This document shows, in pieces, positions 16,301 through 23,772 of a DNA stretch of 33,982 nt. The first letter of the stretch is position 1. Each line of letters starts with the position of its first letter. The position numbers were made by a program, and so were the translations under genes. The stretch comes from Sphaerisporangium melleum (GTDB lineage Bacteria > Actinomycetota > Actinomycetes > Streptosporangiales > Streptosporangiaceae), in NCBI RefSeq assembly GCF_014646695.1, contig NZ_BMNT01000042.1, positions 14,712 through 48,693 on the forward strand. Reading direction: 5' to 3'. The notes beneath the pieces are model-generated. The model saw nothing but the letters and a program-made list of their open reading frames with translations, was not told where the DNA came from and made no database searches.

Positions 16301-16658
16301 GCTCCCGGAGGCCGGCCGGGCACTGGACCGGCTGGAGGCCGAGGGCGGGCGGCTGCAGACCCGCGCCGAGCTGGTCATGCTCGCCGTACGGACCAGGCTG
16401 GCCTCCCTCGGCGGCGACCACCCCGCCGCCCTGTCCTTCGCCACCCTGGCGGAGGAGCATCTCGGACGGACCGACGACCCGTGCCTGCGCGGCGACGTGC
16501 TGAGCGACCTGGCCACCGCCTACCGCTCGGCCGGCGAGACGGCGAAGGCGGCCGACGCCGCCGAGCGCGCGCTGCACGGCTACATCCACAAAGGCGCCGA
16601 CCTGCCCGCCGCACGCCTGCGCGGGTGGCTCGCCGCAGGAGAGGAGGACACGCGGTGA
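13350..16658 (+). CDS. Class III nucleotidyl cyclase fused to AAA ATPase and TPR-like region
   Basis: This is an 1102-aa fusion. The class III cyclase domain (about residues 10-190) has both metal Asp residues (Asp19 in LFIDLVGST and Asp63 in KFIGDAVMAVFG), base-contact candidates Lys59 and Asp134, and transition-state Asn137/Arg141 in GDTVNTAARL, so it looks active for cAMP or cGMP. An AAA/NTPase domain follows, with Walker A GTPGIGKS (234-241) and Walker B VVVWEDLHW (341-349). A 90-residue Pro/Gly/Arg-rich linker (571-660) joins it to a C-terminal helical TPR-like region. No HTH is seen, so it is not a LuxR-type LAL regulator. It is cytoplasmic. It overlaps the 70-aa gene by 4 bp and the subtilase gene by 4 bp. 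The ATPase/TPR part probably senses a ligand and gates the cyclase. Confidence 0.92.
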   Translation: MSTRAPRPVRRNVVVLFIDLVGSTELAERLDPELLQHVLERYYQACTSGIGEHGGVVEKFIGDAVMAVFGIPISSEDDALRAIRAAHTALARVRELSEGLAPTHGISLEVHCGVSAGEAVVIDTPGSDLRVIGDTVNTAARLQSAAGTGEILVGDEIARMARGQARLESVPPLMLKGKRGPVRAWRLVSLEPDTGRRYLDTVPLIGRDDEMDQLRQAYRRATRGSRCCVVTLLGTPGIGKSRLVRDFVHELPEEVTVLSGRCRSYGAGITYRPVAEMMESLGGGWSRVASSLESESMATLSGLSTADASRRPRGGEEAGVQEIARAVRTLFEALARDRPLVVVWEDLHWAEPTLLDLIDDIATWLVDVPVLLVCVARPELLESRPTWGGGLACSSSLELGALDRTQTEFLVAALSALRNADAEVVAHGADALCLRVAESSDGNPLFAELMLETLAEEGEDAPLPPTIQALLGARLDRLGLGEREVLERAATIGHVFTFDQLRWLCQEDMDGLPEVDEVLLRLVRHRMVRRREAPGSFQFTQTLTRDTVYAMTRKELRASWHLALADRLSTRAGGAGSPHPPGAPSTEALPPKRQEDTDGSPGPLWSGPTSGAQGSGPGGARPRPRPDGHRGTYGPPGHPAIRGPAGRPGVRGPNHDAPYEESSHGDLTHHLEAACLLRREVRPDDPLLPALTVRAARTLVDEGTQALHRNDLPAAVALLERGRDLLPAGDPDHRPLALRICDAGLARGDRERPLAALEVAERMLPDDRRTGLICAIQREMLAVRFGTRVAALDPLRELLAADPGDDLAWCRFHQLVALTRTGEGRFGAAETALRDGLARARSLGDRYEEGRLLTGLCELAQWSPTPLSEGLALCVELAERYGADRALLVPVLVAEARLLALAGDVTGARATLDTAGQHASDLHLGMAGTAVNQVRGLVESLDGRYARAEALFRQCATALHRTGLGEPARTLEVYAARELLRQGLLPEAGRALDRLEAEGGRLQTRAELVMLAVRTRLASLGGDHPAALSFATLAEEHLGRTDDPCLRGDVLSDLATAYRSAGETAKAADAAERALHGYIHKGADLPAARLRGWLAAGEEDTR

Positions 16659-17527
16659 CCGAGCCGCCGTGGCGCCGCGAGCGGCGCGCGCACTTCCCCG
16701 GCCTGCCCGCCTGGAGCGCGGCCACCTCCCGGCTGGCTCTGGAGAGCTTCGGGATCACCCGGCAGGAACAGGTGACCAGAGAGTGGGCGTGGGGCGGCGG
16801 CGACGGTGCCGGCGTACGCGTCTGCGTCCTGGACACCGGTGTCGAGGCCGGGCATCCGCGGGTCGGCAGGCTGGAACGCTCGCTCGTGGTCGCCCGGGAC
16901 GGCGACGAGCTCACCGTCACCGACTGCGAGCCGGTCGACCCGGCCGGGCACGGGACGGCGTGCGCGGGAGTGATCCGCTCGATCGCCCCGGCGGTGCGGC
17001 TGACGTCGGTGCGGGTGCTGACCGACGGGCGGACCGGCAGCGGCGCCGCACTGCTCGCCGGGCTGCGCTGGGCCGTCGATGAGGGGTTCGACCTGATCAA
17101 CCTCAGCCTGTCCACGACCCGCAGTGAGTTCCTGCCCGCGCTGCACGAGCTGGCCGACCGCGCGTACTTCCGGCGCTGCCTGCTGGTCGCGGCCGCCCAC
17201 AACATGCCCGTCCTGAGCTTCCCGTGGGCGTTCTCCTCGGTCATCTCGGTGGCCAGCCATGACGAACGGGACCCGATGACCTACTACTACAACCCCGCGC
17301 CGCCGGCCGAGTTCTACGCGCGGGGCGTCCGCGTCCCGGTCGCCTGGCCCGGCGGGCGGATCATCCGCAGCTCGGGCAACAGTTTCGCCGCCCCGCACAT
17401 CACCGGCATCTGCGCGCGCATCCTCGGCAAGCACCCCATGATGACGCCGTTCCAGCTCAAGGCGGTGCTCTATCTGGCAGCAAGCAACGTTGTCGCACGT
17501 AACGGAGACCCGTATGTCGCTGTATGA
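16655..17527 (+). CDS. Cytoplasmic S8 (subtilisin-like) serine protease
   Basis: This is a 290-aa subtilase with the full triad: Asp60 in VLDTGV, His99 in GHGTACAGV and Ser243 in SGNSFAAPH, where most relatives have GTSMAAPH. Asn183 in AAAHNMP is the likely oxyanion residue. There is no signal peptide and no long prodomain, so it should act inside the cell. The GTG start overlaps the cyclase TGA (GTGA) and GAGGAGG lies just upstream. The 3' end overlaps the GAF gene by 14 bp. Plausible roles are precursor-peptide cleavage or a regulated effector protease; both are inferences from operon context. Confidence 0.9.
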   Translation: MTEPPWRRERRAHFPGLPAWSAATSRLALESFGITRQEQVTREWAWGGGDGAGVRVCVLDTGVEAGHPRVGRLERSLVVARDGDELTVTDCEPVDPAGHGTACAGVIRSIAPAVRLTSVRVLTDGRTGSGAALLAGLRWAVDEGFDLINLSLSTTRSEFLPALHELADRAYFRRCLLVAAAHNMPVLSFPWAFSSVISVASHDERDPMTYYYNPAPPAEFYARGVRVPVAWPGGRIIRSSGNSFAAPHITGICARILGKHPMMTPFQLKAVLYLAASNVVARNGDPYVAV

Positions 17528-18308
17528 CCACCTGCCCGCCGACGACGGAGAGATCACCGAACGCAGGCTGCTGCAGTCCATCGTGGAGGTGGCGCGGCAC
17601 GTGTTCGACTCGGCGGCGGCGTCGGTCTTCCTGGTGGACCCCGACACCGGGGAGCTGGTCTTCGAGGCGGTGTCGGGTGAGGGGGAGGGGCACCTGCTCG
17701 GCACGCGGTTCCCGCCCGGCACGGGCATCGCGGGCTGGGTCGCGGCGAGCGGCCAGCCGATGATCGCCGACGATGTGGGGGTGACGCCGCAGTTCGCCCA
17801 CGACGCGGCGGAGTCGACCGGGTACGTCCCGAACAGCATCATGGCGGCCCCGCTCATCAGGCACGAGCGCTGCATCGGCGTCCTGGAGGTGCTGGACCGC
17901 GCGGGGGCCGCCGCCTCCGCCCGCGCGGACGGAGCCCACGAAGCGTCGAGCTCCGGGCACTCGAACGGATCCAGTGGAGCGAACGGAACCAGCGGGTCCG
18001 GCGGATCCGGCGGGACGGGGACCGCCGGATCGAACGGGTCGAACGGGTCGGGCGGCGGGACCGTCGGAGACGGCCTGGCCGGCCGCCGGGGCGAGCTGGC
18101 CGACGTGCACCTTCTCGGCCTGATCGCCACCCAGGCGGCCTATGGGCTCGAGCTGCTGCTGCGGTTGCGCGATGTCAACGCCTCCCTCTCGCCGGCCGGC
18201 GACGTCCACGAGTTGCTGCAGCGCATCTCCGACCGGGTGCACCCTGGAACCAGCACACACCCGCAGGCCCTGAAACTGCTCGCCGTGGCAGAAGAACTAC
18301 TCCACTGA
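17514..18308 (+). CDS. GAF-domain sensor protein with Ser/Gly/Asn-rich insertion
   Basis: This is a 264-aa protein with a single GAF domain (about residues 18-215). Visible elements are the first helix LLQSIVEVARHVFDSAAASVFLVD, the core GTGIAGWVAASGQPMIADD, then SIMAAPLIRHERCIGVLEVLD and the closing helix DVHLLGLIATQAAYGLELLL. Between the last strand and that helix lies a 60-residue low-complexity segment (131-190) rich in Ser, Gly, Asn and Thr. A short helical tail follows. The ATG at 17514 (CGGAGA upstream) overlaps the subtilase gene. GAF domains can bind cyclic nucleotides, so sensing the product of the cyclase two genes upstream is an attractive but unproven idea. No output domain is attached. 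Confidence 0.88.
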   Translation: MSLYDHLPADDGEITERRLLQSIVEVARHVFDSAAASVFLVDPDTGELVFEAVSGEGEGHLLGTRFPPGTGIAGWVAASGQPMIADDVGVTPQFAHDAAESTGYVPNSIMAAPLIRHERCIGVLEVLDRAGAAASARADGAHEASSSGHSNGSSGANGTSGSGGSGGTGTAGSNGSNGSGGGTVGDGLAGRRGELADVHLLGLIATQAAYGLELLLRLRDVNASLSPAGDVHELLQRISDRVHPGTSTHPQALKLLAVAEELLH

Positions 18309-18339
18309 CCACCGGCCGGCTCGGGACGCGCGGCGGGGA

Positions 18340-20559
18340 TCAGGGAGCGGCGGCCGGCCCGGTGAGGCCATCGGGGGCCCGCCCGGTGAGGCCGAGGGAG
18401 CGGCGGAGGAAGTCGAGCTGGTGGAGCAGGAGGTTCACCGCCACCGCCTCGTCGGAGGGCAGGTGCGTCGCCCGGGGCAGCGGCAGCACCTCGTGCGGCC
18501 GCCCCGCGGCCAGCAGCGCCGCCGAGAACCGCAGGGTGTGCGCCGCGACCACGTTGTCGTCCGCCAGCCCGTGCACGAGCAGCAGCGGACGGGTCAGCGA
18601 GGCCGCCTCCCGGATCGGCGAGCAGCGGTCGTAGGCCTCCGGATTCCGGTCCGGGTGACCGAGGTGCCGCTCGCGCCAGTGCGTGTCGTACAGCCGCTGG
18701 TCGGTGACCGGTGCCCCGGCGACGGCGGCGTGGAAGACGTCCGGGCGCCGCAGCACGGCGAGGGCGGCCAGGAACCCGCCGAAGGACCAGCCCCGGACGG
18801 CCACCCGGCCGAGGTCCAGGAACGGGAAGCGGCGGGCTGCCTCGTGCAGGCCCGCGACCTGGTCCTCCAGCACCGGACCGGCGATGTCCAGGTGGATCGC
18901 CCGCTCCCATGCCGGGCCTCGGCCGGGCGTGCCCCGGCCGTCCACCGCCAGCACCGCGAAGCCCTGCTCGGCGAACCACTGGGAGACGTAGGTCCACCAC
19001 GCCCGCTCGGCGGTCACCTTGCGCATCGCCGGCCCGCCGTAGGGATCCATCAGCACAGGCAGGGGACCGTCCTGTTCGCGGTGCCAGGACGGCAGGAACA
19101 GGGCGGCGCGCAGCTCGCGGGGCCCGAGCGCGAGCATCTCGACCCGCGGGTCCAGCACCGGCGGCTCGGCGCGCGAGGCGATCTCCACCGGTGCGGAGGC
19201 CGCCTTTCCGATCTCCGCACCGGCCGCGTCCCGCAGCACGACGGTCCGGCTTCCGGGACGGTCGAGCGTGCGGGAGGACAGGACGGTGGTGCCGCCCCGG
19301 CGCGTGCCGGTGTGCACGCCCGGCTCCTCGCTCACCCGCCGCAGCCCGGACACCGGGTCGTACGCCCAAAGGTGCGACTGGGTCGGGTCGTCCGCGGCGG
19401 TGAACAGCACCGTCTCACCGTCCACGGCCTCGACCGCGTGGAGCTGGAGCCCGGGCGGCGTGACCGGATGCCCGCCGACGACCAGTCTGCGGGTGTCGCC
19501 GGTGTCGGCGCTGGTCACAAGGACGCCCTTCGCGGTCCGCGCCGGCAGGCCGGGTACCAATTCGACCCACGCCTCGTCACGCTGCTCGGCCTGCATCTCG
19601 GTCGCGCCGGTGACCGGGTCGATGGCCAGGACGCGGACGTGGCGCTGGTCGCGGCTCTGCACGGCGGCGTAGGGGCCGCACTCGTCCCAGCCCGCCGCGG
19701 TCAGGTACTCGAACTCGCCGGTGTCCCAGCCGACCGGGGTGAGCGCCCAGGTGCCGTGCTCGTCGTCCAGGCGGGCGAGCCACAGGCTCACCTCGGCGTT
19801 GGCCGTGCCGGCGGCCGGGTAGCGCAGGACGGCCGGCGGCCGGGAGGGGTCCATCGGGTCGGCGACGTACCACCGTCCCACAGGGGCGTCGTCCACTCTG
19901 GCCACCAGCAGCCCGCGCCCGTCCGGCGCCCACCAGTACCCGCGCTGCCGGCCCATCGACTCGGCCGCCACGTGCTCGGCGAGCCCGAAGGTCACCTCGG
20001 GGCCGTCCGGCGCGGCCACCACCCGATCGGCCGCGTGCTCGGCACCCGGGCCGCCGGCGCCGCCCGCCTGAGCAGGGCCTGCGCCGATGGCGTCCACGAC
20101 GCGCAGGGCGCCGCCGCTGACGTAGGCGACGCGCCGTCCGGTCGGGTCGGGTCGGGGGTCGACGGCCGGTTCCGCCGCCGGCAGCCGTCGCGGCGCGCCG
20201 TCGGCGGGCCGCACCGTCCACACCGCCCCGGAGAGCGTGAAGGCGAGCAGCTCGCACGCGGCGTCCGCGGCGTAGGCGACGATGCCGGAGGAGAGCTCGC
20301 GCGCCCGTTCCCGCCGGGTCCGCTCCTCGGGCGACAGCCGTTCCGGCGCGCCGGCCCGCAGGGTCAGCGGGTCCACCAGCAGCCGTTCCTCCCCCGTGGC
20401 GCGATCCAGCGCCCACAGGCAGGAGACCGGGTCGTCTCCCGCTCTGGTGCGGAGGAAGAACACCGTGCCGCCGTCGGGTGACACGGTGACGTGCCGGGGT
20501 CCCCCCAGGGTGAACCGCCGGGTGCGGGCGAGCTGCCGCGGCAACGAGGAAATGGTCAT
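18340..20559 (-). CDS. S9 family peptidase (prolyl oligopeptidase / DPP-IV-like)
   Basis: This is a 739-aa peptidase with an N-terminal beta-propeller region (about 1-480, with repeated WD-like strands such as RRVAYVSGGALRVVD) and a C-terminal alpha/beta-hydrolase domain. The triad is about Ser592 (GWSFGG), Asp667 (HGLADDNV) and His699 (ATHLPS). The preceding motif PVLMDPYGGP is typical of S9B/S9C members. It releases dipeptides or cleaves short peptides, usually after Pro or Ala. No signal peptide is seen. The ATG at 20559 has AAGGAGAAGC upstream. It converges on the GAF gene (31 bp between stops) and is preceded by a 508-bp gap, so it is probably its own unit. Confidence 0.92.
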   Translation of the reverse strand: MTISSLPRQLARTRRFTLGGPRHVTVSPDGGTVFFLRTRAGDDPVSCLWALDRATGEERLLVDPLTLRAGAPERLSPEERTRRERARELSSGIVAYAADAACELLAFTLSGAVWTVRPADGAPRRLPAAEPAVDPRPDPTGRRVAYVSGGALRVVDAIGAGPAQAGGAGGPGAEHAADRVVAAPDGPEVTFGLAEHVAAESMGRQRGYWWAPDGRGLLVARVDDAPVGRWYVADPMDPSRPPAVLRYPAAGTANAEVSLWLARLDDEHGTWALTPVGWDTGEFEYLTAAGWDECGPYAAVQSRDQRHVRVLAIDPVTGATEMQAEQRDEAWVELVPGLPARTAKGVLVTSADTGDTRRLVVGGHPVTPPGLQLHAVEAVDGETVLFTAADDPTQSHLWAYDPVSGLRRVSEEPGVHTGTRRGGTTVLSSRTLDRPGSRTVVLRDAAGAEIGKAASAPVEIASRAEPPVLDPRVEMLALGPRELRAALFLPSWHREQDGPLPVLMDPYGGPAMRKVTAERAWWTYVSQWFAEQGFAVLAVDGRGTPGRGPAWERAIHLDIAGPVLEDQVAGLHEAARRFPFLDLGRVAVRGWSFGGFLAALAVLRRPDVFHAAVAGAPVTDQRLYDTHWRERHLGHPDRNPEAYDRCSPIREAASLTRPLLLVHGLADDNVVAAHTLRFSAALLAAGRPHEVLPLPRATHLPSDEAVAVNLLLHQLDFLRRSLGLTGRAPDGLTGPAAAP

Positions 20560-21067
20560 GCTTCTCCTTGGTCGGGACGCGGGCCGCTGTCGCGGACGCC
20601 GGTGACCGGCGGGACGCGGTGGCCGCGTGATCGGCGCGACCGTGCGCCGAAGGACACCTGAAAAGCAGAATGGCCGCCCCGGAATCCGGAAGGCGACCAC
20701 ATTTCCCGTACATTCTCCCACACCTCGCCCCCGGCTGGAGCCGCCATCACGATCTTCCAGCCGTCTCCCGGCGGACGACACGGCTGGCGGCGCACGCGCA
20801 ATGCGCGCAAGGCCGGTCCGGTCTCTCCATAACCGGCGGACGCGCCCGCCACCGGGCCCGGACCGTGCACCCAGCGGTCCGGGCCCGGCCCGTGCCGCCG
20901 GCTCCTCGCAGGCACCGTCGTCGCCGGGGGCGTGCGCGCGGTGGACCGCCGCGTGCGCGCCGCTCAGGCGACCCGAAGGTGCGGCGAGGCCACCGCTCCC
21001 GCCCCTGGTGCCGCACTGGACCCGGGGAAGGGACGCGGTGGCCTGGTTCGAGGGCCGGCGAACGGGA
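20560..21067. other. Gene-free gap between exporter and S9 peptidase genes
   Basis: This 508-bp stretch has no supported gene: frames through it lack ribosome sites and recognisable protein sequence. It contains a 14-bp perfect hairpin (20852-20888) that probably ends the exporter transcript, and should carry the S9 promoter near 20600-20720, where an A/T-richer segment occurs. Confidence 0.5.
20852..20888. terminator. 14-bp perfect GC-rich hairpin
   Basis: CCGGGCCCGGACCG (20852-20865) and its exact reverse complement (20875-20888) flank a 9-base loop. It lies about 180 bp beyond the exporter stop codon on the minus strand. No T-run follows on either strand. Terminator function is inferred from stem strength and position. 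Confidence 0.55.
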
Positions 21068-22276
21068 TCAGAGGGTGCCGGGGCGCTTGGCCGGGAAGGC
21101 GTGGGCGCGGGCGGCGACCACGACGAGCAGCACCGGCACCAGGAGCAGCAGCACGCTCCAGGGGAAGGAGGTGGGGCCGAAGATGTTGAGGAGGATTCCA
21201 CCTACGGCCCCTCCCCCGGCCATGAAGGAGTTCCAGGTGGTGACCAGCAGAGCCTGCCCCCGGTCGCCTCCGGCGTCGGTGACCGCGGTCTGCAGGAAGG
21301 TCGCGACGCCGCCCCAGCCGAGGCCCCACAGCACCATGGCCACGTACACCATGGCCGGGCTGCCGGCCAGCAGCGCCAGCATGCCGGTGGCCACGATGAA
21401 CAGCAGGGTGCTGGCGATGGTCAGGAACCGCAGTTTGCGGTCCACCAGCGCGCCGGTGATGAAGATGCTCACCATGGAGGCGATGCCGAAGACCAGCAGC
21501 ACGACGTCGCGGGAGTCGCCCATCCGGTACTCGTCGAGGAAGGTGGCGATGTAGGTGTACAGGATGTTGTGCGCCAGCACGTAGGACGCGACCACGAACA
21601 GCACCGCCACCACGCCGGGCAGGCGCAGCGCCTGGAGGATGGGCTCACGGTGCTCCCGCTGCTGCCCCGGGGCGTCCGGGACCGAGACCCAGATCCATCC
21701 CACCAGCAGGACGGAGACCAGGGTCACCAGGCCGAACGTCAGCCGCCATCCGAACAGGCCGCCGAGGAACGTGCCGAGCGGGATGCCCAGCGACAGGGCG
21801 AGGGGGATGCCGGCCATGGTGATCGCGATCGCCCTGCCCTGCAGGTGGACCGGTGCCAGGCGGCGGGCGTAGCCGACCAGCTCCGCCCAGATCACGGCGG
21901 CGGCCACACCGGCGACGAGCCGGAACCCCATGGTCAGGACATAGCTGGAGGAGATGGCGGTCACCGTGTTGGCGATCGCGAACGTGATCACCGCGGTCAG
22001 CAGCAGCACCTTGCGCCGCCAGGTCGACGTGGTCGTGGACATGGGGATCGCCGACAGGCCCGTGGCGATCGCGTAGATCGTGAGTGCCTGTCCCATCGCC
22101 GATTCGCTGACGGACAGGTCGCGTGCCATCTCGGGCAGTACACCCGCGGGCAGCGCCTCGGTCAGAATTCCCATGAAGGCGGCCGTGCACAGGGCGAGCA
22201 GCGGCGACATGGGGAGCTTACGAGCGTCTGCTCCGCTAGCGGAATCGGTCAGCGACTCTGCGCGGGAAGTTGACAT
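21068..22276 (-). CDS. MFS exporter (DHA1-like), MerR-controlled
   Basis: This is a 402-aa transporter with about 12 membrane segments. The N-terminal signature FMGILTEALPAGVLPEMARDL and GWRLTFGLVTLVSVLL resemble the AraJ/sugar-efflux/chloramphenicol-exporter branch of DHA1. AAGGA precedes the ATG at 22276. It is divergent from a MerR regulator 64 bp away, and its promoter shows the stretched spacer with central palindrome typical of MerR-activated drug exporters. Probably a multidrug or metabolite efflux pump; it might serve the neighbouring carrier-protein cluster, but nothing in the sequence proves that. Confidence 0.9.
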   Translation of the reverse strand: MSTSRAESLTDSASGADARKLPMSPLLALCTAAFMGILTEALPAGVLPEMARDLSVSESAMGQALTIYAIATGLSAIPMSTTTSTWRRKVLLLTAVITFAIANTVTAISSSYVLTMGFRLVAGVAAAVIWAELVGYARRLAPVHLQGRAIAITMAGIPLALSLGIPLGTFLGGLFGWRLTFGLVTLVSVLLVGWIWVSVPDAPGQQREHREPILQALRLPGVVAVLFVVASYVLAHNILYTYIATFLDEYRMGDSRDVVLLVFGIASMVSIFITGALVDRKLRFLTIASTLLFIVATGMLALLAGSPAMVYVAMVLWGLGWGGVATFLQTAVTDAGGDRGQALLVTTWNSFMAGGGAVGGILLNIFGPTSFPWSVLLLLVPVLLVVVAARAHAFPAKRPGTL

Positions 22277-22283
22277 GGCTGTA

Positions 22284-22315
22284 TCCTTAAACCGTCACAT
22301 AAATGTGAATGTCAA
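22284..22315 (-). promoter_or_regulatory. MerR-type exporter promoter with central palindrome
   Basis: On the minus strand TTGACA (22315-22310) is followed by a 19-20 bp spacer and TTAAGG/TAAGGA (22290-22284). Inside the spacer TCACAT-TT-ATGTGA (22308-22295) is a perfect palindrome. An over-long spacer with the operator inside it is the hallmark of promoters untwisted by MerR-family activators. Transcription would start very near the ATG at 22276, so the mRNA may be almost leaderless; the AAGGA ribosome site partly overlaps the proposed -10. Confidence 0.6.
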
Positions 22316-22340
22316 GTCGTTGCGATGTGAGGTGGGTCAC

Positions 22341-22781
22341 ATGCGAATCGGGCAACTGTCCGAGTACACCGGCACCCCACGGCGGCTCCTGCGCTACTAC
22401 GAAGAGCAGGGGCTGATCATCTCCAGCCGCGCGGCGAACGGATACCGCGAGTACGACGAGCGCTACGTGGACCGGGTCCTGCAGATCAGAGGGCTGCTCG
22501 ACGCCGGGCTGCCGACCCGCGTCATCAAGCAGATCCTCCCCTGCCTCAGCAAGCCCCGGACCATCCACATCTCCGACGCGACGCCCGAGACGATCGCCAC
22601 GCTGGAGCGGGAGCGCGACCGGATCAACGAGCGCATCCAGTGCCTGGCCCGCAGCAGGGACGCCCTCACCGACTACCTCGACGCCCTGCGGGGCGCCCAG
22701 GGGCCGGACGACCCGCAGGCCGATCCGGTCTCCGCGTTCTCTTCCGGGGTGGTCTCGTCGTTGACCCCTGAACCGGCCTGA
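22341..22781 (+). CDS. MerR-family transcriptional regulator
   Basis: This is a 146-aa regulator. The N-terminal winged HTH (MRIGQLSEYTGTPRRLLRYY, then GYREYDERYVDRVLQIRGL) is a textbook MerR domain, followed by the dimerisation helix (TIATLERERDRINERIQCLARSRDAL, about 92-117). There is no metal-binding Cys array, which suits the drug-sensing or oxidative subgroups rather than metal sensors. The ATG at 22341 has GAGGTGG at good spacing. It is divergent from the MFS exporter, its likely target, and converges on the FAH-fold gene with a gap of about 30 bp. Confidence 0.93.
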   Translation: MRIGQLSEYTGTPRRLLRYYEEQGLIISSRAANGYREYDERYVDRVLQIRGLLDAGLPTRVIKQILPCLSKPRTIHISDATPETIATLERERDRINERIQCLARSRDALTDYLDALRGAQGPDDPQADPVSAFSSGVVSSLTPEPA

Positions 22782-22811
22782 TCGTGGCGCTCGCGCGGCC
22801 GGGGCCCGCCG

Positions 22812-23708
22812 TCAGGCCGTGCTCGCCTGGCGCGCGTACCGCACGACGTTGGACAGCACGACGTCGTGGCTGGTGACGTCGATCGTGATCCGGTCGCCGT
22901 CGGCGATGCGGAAGCCGTCGTGGTAGCTCGCCTTGTCGGCGCCGAGCAGCAGGTAGTTCACCAGGCCCGGCCGGCGCAGCGCCGGATACGACAGCAGGTT
23001 CCCCACCATGTCCTCGACCCGGTGGAAGATCGCGTCGGCGCCGCAGCTGAAGGGTCCCTCCCATGCCGTGGCGCCGTCCCGCTCGATGATGATCCGCCCG
23101 GTCACCGTCTGCGGCGGCGCACCGAGGAACAGCCAGGGGGTCATGGAGGTGTCGCACAGCTTGGCGTACGGCGTCCACCCCCACGGGTTGCGCAGGTGGA
23201 GGCCGATGTCGTTCAGGTCGTTGCCGAAGGTGTAGCCCGCGTAGTGCGGGACGCCGTCGTCGTCGTTGACGTAGACCAGAGCGACCTCCGGCTCCTCCAG
23301 CAGCGCGATGGTCGACGCGGGGACGGTCAGCGGCTCGCCCGGCATCCGCGCCCACGAGCCGAAGCCCTTGATGAGCCAGTTCGGCGCGTTGAACTTCTCG
23401 TCGGGGGCCGGGTCGCGGTCGAACTTCGACCGATGGGTGCCCATGAAGCCGGTGATCAGAGCGTTCCCGGTCCCCGTGGGCAGCAGCGGAGGCAGGAAGC
23501 GGACCTCCGGGTCGTCGGCGGAGACCGCGACCGTCTCGGCCCCCTCGGTGACGGCCGCCACCACCGCCTCCGGGCCGCCACCGCTGATGACCGCTTCGCG
23601 CAGCCGCCCATCGGCCACCTGGTACAGCGTCCGGGTCTCACCGGAGGCGGGCTTGCCGAGGCCCACGTACCGCCGGCCCTTGTACTCGCACTCGAAGAGG
23701 ATGGACAT
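22812..23708 (-). CDS. FAH-fold enzyme (AraD1-like)
   Basis: This 298-aa protein resembles the fumarylacetoacetate hydrolase superfamily, especially the AraD1-type branch of sugar-acid dehydratases. The metal-site pattern appears as LLEEPEVALVYV with the second acidic cluster in GYTFGNDLNDIGLHLRNP; RIADGDRITIDV near the C-terminus is another FAH element. Such enzymes hydrolyse, decarboxylate or dehydrate 2-keto acids using Mg2+. AGGAGG precedes the ATG at 23708. It is the last gene of the LysW-cluster operon, 64 bp after the aminotransferase. Acting on a 2-keto acid intermediate from the aminotransferase or dehydrogenase is a plausible inference. Confidence 0.8.
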   Translation of the reverse strand: MSILFECEYKGRRYVGLGKPASGETRTLYQVADGRLREAVISGGGPEAVVAAVTEGAETVAVSADDPEVRFLPPLLPTGTGNALITGFMGTHRSKFDRDPAPDEKFNAPNWLIKGFGSWARMPGEPLTVPASTIALLEEPEVALVYVNDDDGVPHYAGYTFGNDLNDIGLHLRNPWGWTPYAKLCDTSMTPWLFLGAPPQTVTGRIIIERDGATAWEGPFSCGADAIFHRVEDMVGNLLSYPALRRPGLVNYLLLGADKASYHDGFRIADGDRITIDVTSHDVVLSNVVRYARQASTA

Positions 23709-23772
23709 GTGTGCAGGACCTCCTAGGTCGGTGGACTGACCGGCGGGCGGGGCGCGCCGGATGGAAGATCGA

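Noticed and set aside
13350-16658. LuxR-type LAL transcription factor
   Set aside because: The AAA and TPR-like parts resemble LAL regulators, but the N-terminus is a class III cyclase and no C-terminal HTH is present.
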